Shown in pieces: positions 21,510 through 32,413 of a stretch of DNA of 64,000 nucleotides; the stretch's first letter is position 1, and each line of letters begins with the position of its first letter. The stretch is from contig OX940860.1 in NCBI GenBank assembly GCA_954871525.1, positions 27,994,001 through 28,058,000 on the forward strand. Reading direction: 5' to 3'. The stretch is from Parietaria judaica. Its lineage: Eukaryota > Streptophyta > Magnoliopsida > Rosales > Urticaceae. Below the pieces are notes generated by a model. The model was not told where the DNA came from. It searched no databases and worked only from the letters and a program-made list of their open reading frames with translations. The position numbers and the translations under genes are program-made.

Positions 21510-24160
21510 TCAAACCCCGAGTACATCTACGATCTCCTCCTCGTCATTTTTCTTCTCTCCGGTCATATCTTCTTGCAAGACGGGCTCCTCGGTCACGACC
21601 TCTTCGGCTGCGGGTTCTTCAAGGACAGGCCCTTCAGAGACGGGCTCTTCGGCGACTTGCTGCTCGGACTGGGCGCTTTGATCTGCAAAGGGGAGCTCGG
21701 TCAAATCGGCATCAGGAGACATGGCCGGAGACCCTATTATCGGTACCGGTGTCCCCTCCAAGATAGCCTTGTAGCGGACAACGTTGCCTTCTAGGACCTC
21801 CTTCTCAGCCTCAAAGTCAGTGACCTTGCCATCGATCACATCCTGGACCAACTCGAGGCAACCTTCGGCTTGGTCCAGACAGCAATTATCGGCAGCCGTA
21901 CCTTTGTACCAGTCAATCATCGCGTCCCTCTCTTTCACCCTTCGGCGATAACGGGAACGGATAGCGTTTTTCTCGACCTCACGGTCAAGCGACTGCTGCC
22001 GGGCCTCCGCCAGCTCAGAGATGAGGCGCTGCACGTCCTTCTTTAAAACCGCCACCTCCTCCTCCTTCTTCTTGGTCACTTCCTCTGCCCGTCCTCTTGC
22101 CGCATCAGAAGTTAGCACCTCCCTGACGGCCGCATCTCTCGCCTTATCGGCCTCCTCCACCAGCCCGGAAGCATTTTTCAGCTTCTCTCTGAGATCCTCA
22201 ACCGTGTTCACAAGGCCCTTGATCCTAGATTCGGAAGATGTTATCTTCCGACCCATCGTCAGTAGCTGATCGGACTTCGCCCGGATAGCCACCACGGCAT
22301 CCGCCAGTTCCCTCTCTTTCAACGCAAGCTGCTCAGCAGCTTGCGCCCCCTCCTTCGCCTCCTCTAACTGGTCCTCGTAATCGAGAACCAGGTCGTTTAT
22401 GGTCGCCGTGAGCTACACGTCAAAAATAAAAAGTATAAGTTAGAAAGATTTTTGACAATCAGCAAGCTTGGACAAATAAAAGATAAACGGAGACTTACGT
22501 GAACAGTCATAGCCGATACAGCCTTGTAGATAGGCTTCTCAGCAATAGACCTCGGAACTCTACCAACCCCGCCATTCGTAATTTGCCGGAGGAGCCCGAC
22601 CGCGACCTTAGGCGCTTTGTGGAGACCCTTGTCCCCGTACCAGGTGCACCCGACCTTGCGAGTAACCTCTTTCTCCTTAGCTTTACCCCCGATCACGAGG
22701 GGAGCCGATCTCATTTTCTCCCCAGTCTTGCCCTGGGAGACCTCTCTAGGGCGCTCAGCTTCGTGAGCAACCTCTTTCCCTTTGGCCTTCTCGGGGGCCC
22801 TGACCACTTCTTTCGGGGCCGAGTCACCCCTAGCCTTCTTACGGACTTCAGAATCTCCCCCCTCTCGCGGCCGCTTCACCACGGCTGCGTCCTGAGAAGG
22901 ACGAGTCGAATCCTTGGAAGGACGGATAGGAGCAGGAGGGGGAACATCCCTCTTTTCAGAATTCTTCGCCACAGGCGTGGCATCCGGAGTATTATCGCCG
23001 TCATCAGAAAGCACCACTACGGGCTGATCCCCTGCCGTCTGCACAGCAATATCAGCAGGAACCTCCTCAGCAGGAGCCTCCTCGACCTTTTTCTCCGTCC
23101 CTTGACGGATAGCTCCATGAGCGGTAACGGTCGTGCCGGCCTGGGCCTCAACTCGTGGAGCCGGGCTAGACGTACCCGCCTGCTCCTCCAACTTCCTCTT
23201 CGCCCGAAGGCTTAAACCCTTAGGACGAGCAGCTTCCATTTCCTCTGCACATCCAAAAACCACACTTAGGCAGAAATCAAATCAACAATATCAAACGGAA
23301 TGCTTAGAGAAAAAGACCTTACCCGGAAGATCGGGAGCGTTGTTATCGTACGCGATGAATTCCTCCTCTTCTTCCTCAGGCCACAATCCGACGGACTCAA
23401 GCCTCTCCCGGGTGAATGACGACCACGGCTCGGGACCAAAAGGGAACAACTTCTTCTTCAAAGTCCTCCACTTGTCAGTAATAGGAAGAGACTTAGGCTT
23501 CTTAGAATCTTCAGCTGCGTAGGAAAAGAAGAAGAGAATTAGCAAACTTATCAAAAAATCCAAATAGAAAATCTCGCCAACCCAACCCGGAACCTCACCT
23601 ATCTCATGCACCCATACGTTCTTGTAGCCCGGCCAAGATCCAAGTGTCTCCTGACCGGCTAGGAAAAAGAAATATTTGTGGGTCCAAGCACTTTCCTTCT
23701 TAGGAAGACCAGCAATGATTTCCCCTTCTTTAACGGATAGAAAAAACCTACCCTTAGCCTGACCATTAGTCTTGACGACCAAGCCCGTCAACAAGTCTTC
23801 GAGTGTAAGTGTATACAAACACTCGTGAGCCCGAACAAGCAAGGCCGTCAGAATTCTAAACGAGTTAGGACTAAATTGCCCTATAGAAACCCCTAAGTAT
23901 GAAAAATATTTTAGGGTAAGCTCGGGAATGGGAAATCTAAACCCCCCAGATTCAAAGAACCTTTCGTATACACAGATCCATCCGTCTATATTCTGTTCGT
24001 CAGCATGCTCATCTGGACCCGGCAATCTGAGCGAGATAGACTGCGGAATATTATATTTTACCCGGATCCTGGTAAGATCCTTAGGTTTTAAAACTGACCT
24101 CGGAGAATCTGTAGCCAGAAACTCCGTCCGCCATTTCTCAGTAACCTTTTTAGGACCCAT
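21510..24160 (-). CDS. Antisense four-exon gene of the retrotransposon (gypsy-type 'Transposase_28'-like domain plus coiled coil)
   Basis: Model on the minus strand: exons 24160-23599, 23514-23323, 23244-22499 and 22412-21510, with introns of 84, 78 and 86 bp. All have GT..AG borders (second and third donors GTAAGG and GTAAGT), pyrimidine-rich acceptors and fitting phases, giving 800 aa. The N-terminal part (IPQSISLRLPGPDE, then GGFRFPIPELTLKYFSYLGV and QFSPNSFRIL) resembles the 'putative gypsy type transposon' family (PF04195). The middle is acidic and Pro/Lys-rich with NLS-like KRPRE and RKKAR. The C-terminal 250 residues are a long charged coiled coil with an acidic tail. Function is unknown. 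Antisense extra ORFs are known in Tat elements such as Grande. Intron 1 has no in-frame stop, so it may be optional. Confidence 0.75.
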
Positions 24161-24466
24161 TTTCTGTCTAGAGAATCCTAGAAAAAACCAAAACACCTAG
24201 ACAAGCACAAAAACCCACCAAAGCTACCCGAAGACCAACAAAAAGAACAGAAAAACAAATCCCAGAAAAACCTCTTAGCAGACCCTCAGAAAACAAAAGA
24301 TAATAATTAGAAGGAAACTAGAACCTGAGCTTCCTAGGAGTTCGATGAAGAAGACGAAGAAATAGACTTCGGAGCACCTTCGATGGCGGTTCGCAAAGTT
24401 TATATTTCTAAAAACTTTTTTCTCTCTCTCTAAAATTCGAAAATGATATTCGAATGCAAAACGTAA

Positions 24467-24474
24467 TATATATA
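24467..24474 (-). promoter_or_regulatory. Candidate TATA box of the antisense gene
   Basis: TATATATA, preceded on the minus strand by a CT-rich run (CTCTCTCTTC), about 310 bp upstream of the antisense ATG and still inside the internal region, just before the 3' LTR. It suggests a promoter independent of the LTRs. Confidence 0.45.
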
Positions 24475-24948
24475 GAAGAGAGAGGAAGAGCAGTTACCTT
24501 CGATAAGACGTGGGCCGGATAGGACTGAAGAGACGTGCCCATAAATGTAAAACACTCGAGTACTTATACTCGAAAACCGTCGCTAATCCTACGGTTAGGG
24601 TTTCCTCGAAAATCGCAACAAACCTCATCCTACGGTTGAGATCAGCGAGCTATCCGGGGACACGTCAGCATGACCAGAATGACAGTTGTGTCAGAAGAAT
24701 GCGAAGAGTTTATTCTCTTCGAACTTCGCAAAAAGGAACACGTGTCGTAACTGTTCCCGCCCAAAATTCGAAGCAACAGTTACAGCTTCAAGATCCTACT
24801 CGTCCATCGTATCTCGAAATTATCCAAAATCCTATCCGGAATATGCAGATTTGTGGCAAAAGTCACAGATTTAATTAATTCTATCCGGCACGAATTTTAC
24901 ATGATTTCATCGAGTATATACTATAAAATTTACTTCGTATTTTTTTAT

Positions 24949-24962
24949 AGTAGGGGGCTGAC
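24949..24962 (+). other. Polypurine tract
   Basis: 'agtagggggctgac' directly abuts the 3' LTR at 24963, the expected position of the plus-strand primer. The last bases are not all purine. Confidence 0.6.
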
Positions 24963-25818
24963 TGTTGATGTACAAATTCGTCATTATTTAATATGACATA
25001 AAGTACTAAAGTTGTGAATTAATTAAATCCACAAACAAAGATTGAAGGCTTTAAAAGGAATAAATCGATATCTACAAAAGCCCAATTGAAAAGCCCACTA
25101 AAGCTCTCAATCAGACAAGGCCCAATGGATACAAAGCCACTCGGCCCAAAGGGCCCAAAGGCCCAATATCTATCCGTCATCAACCCAGAAAGACGAGGGT
25201 ATAATCGTCATACTATCTACCCGGCATCTCACTTCAAATCCAAGCGGAAGACCAGGAGTACGAAGTCAAGTCTTCAACGGGCATAATTCAAATACGACGA
25301 AGAGAACGCAGTCGTGGGACACGTGTAGCAAGACAAGCCATTCAACCCGTTCAGCTCGGAGAGACGACCCCACGATTCCTGGAAGTCCAACGGGAAGGAT
25401 TGAAGTCTATAAATATCAAGCTCAAGCCCAGATCAAGGGATATACGTACGCACGATCCTGAGAGAATACATCGAAAGCTCCTATTCGGCATTTTTGCTCA
25501 CTTAGAAATTTTGTTGTATTCTTTGTCCCCGTTTTCATTCTTCTCTTTTATTCTAGACGTAATTTGCTGCCTGTAGCTATCCGTCTATGTTATTTGTGGC
25601 AATAAACTAACAGAGGACGTAGTCAACTACCGCCTTGGGACGAACCTCTATAAAAAATCTCTCGTCTCGTTTACATCGCTTATATCTATATACATATATC
25701 AAGAGTGTATCGAGGGCTCGCAACGTGAGATATCGAATTCCACCAAGTTATTAATCTCAAGAACATCATACACTCACAAGTCACACTTGACTGTTTGAAG
25801 TGGGAAACCACTTCAACA
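24963..25818 (+). repeat. 3' LTR (856 bp)
   Basis: Same length as the 5' LTR, offset exactly 11,120 bp, with three substitutions that I can see. Followed by the target duplication gttat at 25819-25823. Confidence 0.93.
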
Positions 25819-25823
25819 GTTAT

Positions 25824-26883
25824 ATTACTAATTAGTCTTTTTGTATGTTTGGTTTATTTAATTACGAGCACCTTTATAACCTAAGACAACAATTCTCTTT
25901 GATTAGAAATCTATTCTTTCAGTGATCACCTCGTAACAGTTATCATTTATGATCGTTTATCAAGATTATTGATACATTACAATTTGCAATTATTTGTCTA
26001 GCTCAAACAATTCGCAATTCAACCACTATATTTCATAATGTTTGACTATCTCTTTTATAAAATTGTAATATAATTTTATACCACCTAACCCTGATTTCTC
26101 CCAACTTATATTCATGTCTTTTTGTGTTAGTCTAATATTCGTTTTCAATATTATTTTCTTAGTCCTCCAATAAATTTTATTTATTATTCATCTTAATTTT
26201 AATGTTGTTCAACATTTACACAATTTTTTATTTTATTTTATTTTTTTTACTCTTAATTTTATTTATTATCACCCATGCGTATTACTTACTCCGGGACCTT
26301 TAAAAATAATATAAAAAAGTGTAGAACATTGCTTTCGTAGTGGAAAAAAAAGTCTAATATGTTTATTATAAGTTAAAGCTTCTATGATTCTGGAATCACT
26401 ATATTCACCAACTAGTACGCATCTTTCATTTTTCTGTTGCTTTTTCTTTAGTCAAAGAATCATATATACTGGTGATTCAAAATTATTTATACCAAATTGG
26501 ATTTAAGCAGAAAAATCAATAATGCTAGTTAAATTTCTCTTCCAATTTATAATGCAAGGAGCAATGTGCTACAAAAGTACGTGGACAAACGGCAACAACA
26601 CATTTCTATTTTTATTTTTACCAATTACACTAGTGATAATATTAGATTTTTGATGAATCATTTTATTCACTAATTTACCAAGAAAATTAAAATTAATCAA
26701 ATTATTTTCTGTAACTGGGTTGGTTTAGTCCTAGCCCGATTTTGATTTTGAAAAGACGGATATGTTTCAAATCGGACAAGACCGAGCTTGATTTATGAAT
26801 ACCCGAAAATATCACATTCAAAGGACTAGGCTTAAAAAAAATAAAAAAAAAATTCCCGGTTCCCGGTTCCTATTTCGCCTTTA
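25824..26883. other. AT-rich intergenic, no gene seen
   Basis: No ORF or family-like sequence. Bases 26740-26880 are GC-richer with repeated 'ggttcccggttcc' and look like repeat debris. Confidence 0.4.
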
Positions 26884-26893
26884 ATTTTTTAAA

Positions 26894-28297
26894 GGGATAA
26901 TTACGGCAAATATACCCAACCTTTGGTCAAACTTCCCCCCGTGTACCCAACCTTTAAAATTGGCGGCAAAAATACCCAACCTGCGTTGACTGTGACTCTG
27001 GCATAAAAACGTTAATTTTTCCGTTAACATCCCTCATGTGGCCGTTAGCGGCAAAAATACCCAACCTTTTTTTTTTTTTTTAAACATTTTTTAATTTTTT
27101 TAATTTATATTTTTTTTACTTGATTAGTGATAATTACTTGAATTTCAAATACATGGAATAACACAAAAGTTAGTCAAAACATCAATTGATATCTTAATGT
27201 GCTTGTATAAGCTATATTTGTTGATAAAAGTCTTATTATTATGAGAAATTTTAAACACAATGTTACGCGTATTTAAGTAATTGATTTTTAATAAATTAAT
27301 AAAAGGATAGTTATATAATTAATTTTTCTTTTTATTAAATAAAGTCAATTTTAGCCCGAGATATTCATCGGAAGTCTGTTTACGCGAAATAAAGTGTCTA
27401 GATGTTTCCAGAAATATCAAAATACTCAAAAAGTCATTAAGTTTGCAAGAAATAGTCACGGAACGCTCCCGAAACCCTTAAAGTGGGCTAGGAGCACCTC
27501 AGGCGGCCCCACAGGCCCCACACGATCCACCACACGTCTCCTGCCCTCCTCACGTGCCCTCAGAAGGGCTTACGTCAACCTGATGACGTAAGCAGAGGCA
27601 CGGGTGTGAGTTTTCATTGTGTTTCATAGCTTCCTTCGGCACTATTCATATTTCTTAGCAACGTATTTAAGGGTACGGATTTTAATGGATCTCAAGGGAG
27701 GTCTTTTAGCCAACTATTACTAATCAAGCTTATTGATTATTGATAAATTTTTTTTACTGGTATATATTCTTAAGCCATTTTTTTTTTCAATACGGAGACA
27801 TTGATTGAACTACCCATATCCGGATTTGGTTTTCTGGGTATCCGAAAATCACTACCCGTATCCCGATACGGAAATCCAGATACCTTTTTTCAAAACCATG
27901 TTCAAATTACTTAAAATACCCGTAACATTATGTATAAAATTTCTCATAATAATAAGATTTTTATTACCAAATGTAGGTTATACAAGCACATTAAGAAATC
28001 AATTGATGTTTTGACTAACTTTTGTGTTATTCCATGTATTTGGAATTCAAGTAATTATCACTAATCAAGTAAAAAAAATATAAATTAAAAAAATTAAAAA
28101 ATGTTTTTTTTTTTCAAAAAAAAAGGTTGGGTATTTTTGCCGCTAACGGCCACATGAGGGATGTCAACGGAAAAATTAACGTTTTTATGCCAGAGTCACA
28201 GTCAACGCAGGTTGGGTATTTTTGCCGCCAATTTTAAAGGTTGGGTACACGGGGGGAAGTTTGACCAAAGGTTGGGTATATTTGCCGTAATTATCCC
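26894..28297. mobile_element. Mutator-like non-autonomous element with long TIRs
   Basis: Terminal inverted repeats of roughly 370 bp (about 26894-27265 and 27925-28297) begin 'gggataattacggcaaatat' and carry several 'atacccaacc' words. A perfect 10-bp target duplication (attttttaaa) flanks it at 26884-26893 and 28298-28307. Long TIRs plus a 9-10 bp duplication indicate a Mutator-like element. There is no transposase. The inner 650 bp is GC-richer and includes a regulatory-looking patch. Confidence 0.9.
27551..27671 (+). promoter_or_regulatory. bZIP-type motif cluster inside the Mutator-like element
   Basis: A G-box CACGTG (27551-27556) is followed by GCTTACGTCA and its exact inverted copy TGACGTAAGC (27568-27577 and 27584-27593). 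A TATA-like 'tatttaag' follows at 27664-27671. The TGACG halves are the core bound by TGA-type bZIP factors in as-1/ocs elements. The spacing resembles a compact promoter, but no downstream gene is seen. Confidence 0.45.
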
Positions 28298-28342
28298 ATT
28301 TTTTAAATGGTCTTCAAAAGAAATAGATTGGAGAGAGCCATA

Positions 28343-28480
28343 TGGGCCGAGATACATCGGAGAAAGCCCAAAATTATCCAAGATCCAATTCATAAGTGTA
28401 GTTGAAGTCCAGGGGCAAAGTAGGAAATTGAAAAATTCCTGGTTAGGTAATTAGGGCTTATTTCCCCATTAAAACCCTAG
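28343..28480 (+). promoter_or_regulatory. Site II plus telo-box promoter block
   Basis: TGGGCC (28343-28348), AAAGCCCA (near 28363) and AAAACCCTAG (28471-28480), followed by a CT-rich leader at 28499-28515. In plants this combination marks promoters of ribosomal protein and snoRNA genes. No protein ORF follows, but two snoRNA-like sequences do. The upstream edge lies only 45 bp from the Mutator-like element. Confidence 0.55.
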
Positions 28481-28591
28481 CGTCCCGTGCCGAAACTCAT
28501 CTCTCTCTCTCTCTGCGTTTCTTCATCACTGTTAGATACTCTCATTTCATGTCATCTATGAAGATCTTTTCTTTTTCTTTCTTTTTCTGTG

Positions 28592-28680
28592 TTGCGATGA
28601 CGATACGTGTGATCCCAGCTCATTACGAGACCTTTTGTAGGTCAAGGAATTGAATCTTTTCCACTTTATATCTGAGCTCA
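28592..28680 (+). ncRNA. Possible C/D box snoRNA (U29-like guide)
   Basis: C-box-like CGATGA (28595-28600) and D box CTGA (28672-28675) are 72 bp apart. An inner segment CCCAGCTCA (28614-28622) is antisense to the 25S rRNA word TGAGCTGGG, the region methylated under U29/snR71-type guides as I recall it. The D' box would be degenerate and the terminal stem is weak, so this is tentative; its place between the promoter block and the next snoRNA helps. Confidence 0.35.
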
Positions 28681-28787
28681 TCTTTGTTTCTCCTCGATTC
28701 TGTTTTTATTTTTTGGAATTGTTTTCGTATTTGATGGATTGAGAGTGGAAGATTTGTTGGTTATGATTATGTTTTTATTTATCCTTA

Positions 28788-28866
28788 ATTCCCGATGATT
28801 AATACTCAACCATGCTAATGCTGATCAATTGGTGATTGATTCTTGTTATTATACTTCTGAGGGAAT
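28788..28866 (+). ncRNA. C/D box snoRNA, probable 18S rRNA guide (snR53/snoR53Y-like)
   Basis: A terminal stem ATTCCC/GGGAAT encloses C box CGATGA (28793-28798), D' CTGA (28821-28824), C' TGATTGA (28833-28839) and D box CTGA (28857-28860). The 11 bases directly before D' (CCATGCTAATG, 28810-28820) are the exact complement of CATTAGCATGG, a conserved 18S rRNA segment. The fifth base upstream of D' pairs with the A of CATTA, the residue methylated in yeast (A796, snR53) and plants as I recall. Box layout, stem and guide agree. The name is an inference. Confidence 0.65.
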
Positions 28867-29540
28867 ATTTTTATTTATTTATTTATTATTTTAGTAGATT
28901 TTGAGTTTTTTTTTTTCTTAATTAACGAAAAGAATGCAGCGAAACGACAGGAAATCTAAGACGCAATTGCGGAAACGACGTCTTTCGAAGTAAAAATCTT
29001 ATTTCAAACGGTTGCCTTTGAAATGACACTATTTTTGAGCTTATAGGAAAACGACATGATACTCTAATCCATTACTATTTGCTTCTCGTGTTATATTTAA
29101 TGAAAATTGAAACTAGTAAATTTAGAAAAATAATAATGCCATATAAAACGACAATTTGAATTTAATTTTCAGAAAAGACAACCTCAACGATCACAATTTG
29201 ATTTTCTCGACAACAAGCTCATCAAAATGCTTTTGGCAATATTCCAACAAGCGACAATGTTTTCGAAGTAATAATATTATTGGCTAAAGTATTATTTGAA
29301 GGGTAAAAAGAATAATTGTGTGAGCTTGTCGAAAACACGTTCATTTATGAAAAGTAAACATTTTTTTAAATATATATTTATATAAAAACACAATGCAGAG
29401 TTTGATTATTCAGAAACTCACGTGGGTATAGTTATAGCCAAGGGAAGAGAAAAAAAAAAAAAAAAAACTATCTTTAAAAGAATTGAAGCCAAACTAACAT
29501 AAAAATTTCAGAAAGATTAACAAAGGGCACATTGAGTTAA
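28867..29540. other. Intergenic, no gene seen
   Basis: This is the region between the snoRNA and the 3' end of the first PP2-B copy. It has T-rich and A-rich runs and no further snoRNA box pairs that I could support. Confidence 0.4.
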
Positions 29541-30969
29541 TCAATTGCAACTAGTACTTGAACATGAAGAGTGTTTTGGCCTAAGCTCAACCCCCTCAAC
29601 AATAAGCCCACCCTTCAAGTGCTGACCCTTCACCTCCGCCAGACTAAAGTTGACTTTTTCGTCGTTGCTTCCGTCGTTGAAAAACGTCCCCAGTTCGATC
29701 TCAACCCAACTGTCTTCTCGTTCATGAATAACCCCTCCTTCTCGGAGCTTCCACGGCCGCGAAGTACTCTCGATGGCCCGACCCAGAAACCGTGATTGTA
29801 CTACCGATTTTTTTCTTTCTTCAAGAGGGCTCAAGAAGACTTTTACTTGCGTCTTAAGATTGCCAACTTCGACTAAGGCCTCCGAAGGTAAGAAGTCTAA
29901 CCCGAAAGCGCGATCGGCGAATTTGACGACGAGATAGGCTGAGTAGACCGTTGTGGGGGACAACATTTTTGAGCTAATTGAGCCATGTATCTCTAGCCAC
30001 CACACGGTAATGAGCTCAGCTACTTCTGCAAATCTGAATCAATTTTAATTATTTTTAAAATAATAGTAGATACTAGATACCATCTAATTGTTAATCAACC
30101 ACTATTTTCGATTCAAAATTTAATTTGGGTACAATTTGTCTCCTCAAAAGTTATTTAGTCCCCTCTCAACTGTAATTTTGGTGCATTGTTCCACTAAACT
30201 CTAATTTTAATGCATTATGTCCCAAAAATTTCATGTTAGTTCATTTTTCCCTCCCTAAACTCTCATTTTAGTGCAATGTCATTACTTCTATGAAATCAAT
30301 ACAAGTTGTTATTTTTACAAAATACCCCCGTAGTTTAAGTCAATTATTATTTAAAATAGTATCCCTAACTGAAAGATTTAATCAATGTAGGTTTCACTTT
30401 ATTTTTTTAAGAACCTCTAATCACTAAAACGAAAATTCATGGGGCAAATTTATAAAAGTTGAAACTCATTTACTTCATTTTTATTGGTTTATTGAAAAGT
30501 GATAGGGAAGACGATTGAACCTTGACTCGGCAAGTGGCTTCCAAGACCAATACAGAGGGTGACTAGCCCATGTTATTGACAATTCTCTCGCACTCAACAT
30601 GTAACACTTCTTGCTTGTTGATCTTTCGATTGAGAAACTCTGTAGTTCAACATTTTATATATCAAAGTATATATCTATACCAATAGAAGTTGATGGTCTT
30701 ATATACATTCAAATTTTGTAATTTTTTTTTTGCAGCAATGCCCCCTAAATACTTTGCTTGTTGATATATAATTTTGACCCTCTTGAACTTTAGTTTATGG
30801 AAGGAATGCCCCGTAAACTTAAACGTCAAACTGCCACTTAGACGTTAAAAATTAACGGAAAATATTAACACAAGACCAAGACCAATCCACAATTTATTTT
30901 GATGTATTCTCGCCAGTTATATTATCCTCTAATTTTGTGAGACTTCGCCACATTCTCATTAGGTAAAAT

Positions 30970-31134
30970 CATAGGCGGAACTAGGATTTAAGCTTTGGGG
31001 GGTCTAATTTAAATTTTTAGTGTAAATAAAAGAGATTTATTCGTACAAAATTTAAAAACTAGTACTAAAAAGGATCAACAATTTTTTTTTGGAGGGGTTC
31101 TAACCCCAATACCCTTTGGGTAGTTCCGCCTATG
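30970..31134. mobile_element. hAT-type MITE (165 bp)
   Basis: TIRs 'cataggcggaact' and 'agttccgcctatg', with a perfect 8-bp target duplication ggtaaaat (30962-30969 and 31135-31142). It lies in the region that separates the two halves of PP2-B copy A. A relative is at 42369-42491. Confidence 0.85.
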
Positions 31135-32316
31135 GGTAAAATGCTAAATAATGGATAAATGTACTTTTAAAAAGTTAATATATATATATATTTATATGTG
31201 TGGAGCAATGTGTAGAAAATTATGAGGCATGTTGCTACGAAGATTAAATTTTACGAAGCAAAGTGTATCAACATGCAGAATTCATTCAGTTACTCTTAAA
31301 ATTTTGAAACTGTCAACGAATAATACATCTCACACACGGATATGTAAATATATATATATATATATTATATACGCACATGAAAAAGTATAATATAAAGTCT
31401 TGAATCGCTAAGCCACAGGTCCATCAACAGAGGGCGGATTAAATATGAATTCTTATGATAATCAGAATTCATATTTGATCCACCGCCTGTCCATGAGCGA
31501 GCAAACTTTGCTATTGCTATATATTATATTCAATCAATGCAAATATTTTCTACGCAGTTTTTTTTTTTTTTTTTGCACCTCATATTTTATTTTTTATGCA
31601 AAAACAATTTATATTTTAAAAAAATTACGAAAAATATATTCTCTAAGAATAATTTTACCATACTAAAATCCCGTAAAATAAACTATTTGGTAACGTTTTA
31701 GCGCATTGGAATGGAGATGGTAAACTTTTGTAAAAGTCAAAATAGAGGATATATATAGAAATACTTAAGCGCAATTTTGGCATTTTGAACATTAAAATGA
31801 TTGAAGGGTATAAAAAAGAAACTAAGTGTATTTTGAGGGTATATTTTGGTTATTTCTTAAAATAGAAGGTATATTTAGGCAAATAAAAAATAAAAAAATA
31901 GAGGGTATATTTAAGTTATAATACAGTTATATGGATATTTGTGGCATAAGTACTCAATCTTGTACTAAATGCATTGACATATATTCAACCTCTTTCTTTT
32001 TAGCAGCATAGTACCCAAGATGATCACAAACAATATCAAGTCCAATTCTTTTCATGTTCCGTTGTAGTCTAAATTAGAGACGTACGCGTGTCTCTAACTT
32101 AACATACATTAACTCGACATGTACGAAATTAGACATTGAATACTGTTATGGCATTTGAATACTATTGTCGCTAAAAAATTAAAAATATGCCTGACTATAT
32201 CAAGATATTATATTATATATGTTTACACATGTATTTCTCAATCATCCTAAACCCTAGCATCATGTGCAGACACAGGACTTTTACTCGATTTTACAATTAC
32301 AAATGACGACTAAATT

Positions 32317-32413
32317 TAACGGCTCTCTCTCTTTCTAGGAACTTCTCGTTACACTTATCGATTATTTTTATTAAGTGTAATGAGAAATTCCTAAGAAAGA
32401 GAGATAACCGTTA
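32317..32413. other. Long near-perfect hairpin
   Basis: Arms 32317-32357 and 32372-32413 pair over about 41 bp with roughly five mismatches around a 14-nt loop; weaker pairing extends outward to about 32296-32440. A telo-box-like AAACCCTAG lies about 70 bp upstream. It could be a tiny foldback transposon or a miRNA-type precursor. Confidence 0.5.

Larger units (their letters stand above)
13843..25818 (+). mobile_element. Complete Tat-lineage Ty3/Gypsy LTR retrotransposon (11,976 bp)
   Basis: Bounded by two 856-bp LTRs (TGTTGA...TCAACA) and a 5-bp duplication. Order of parts: LTR, primer-binding site, gag-protease, RT-RNaseH-archaeal-type RNaseH-integrase, 38-bp tandem array, an antisense gene, polypurine tract, LTR. 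The second RNaseH (aRNH) before integrase and the absence of a chromodomain place it in the Tat group. I see only three base differences between the LTRs (near 13970/25090, 14036/25156 and 14110/25230), about 0.35%, so the insertion is recent. Coding damage is limited to an in-frame TAA in RT. Confidence 0.95.

Noticed and set aside
27394..27591. 65-codon ORF in the Mutator-like element
   Set aside because: Basic, low-complexity translation of a GC-rich patch; better explained as regulatory or captured non-coding DNA.
29571..29795. Plus-strand ORFs over PP2 exons (also 35595-35852 and 43949-44365)
   Set aside because: Antisense shadows of the conserved third exon of the PP2-B genes.
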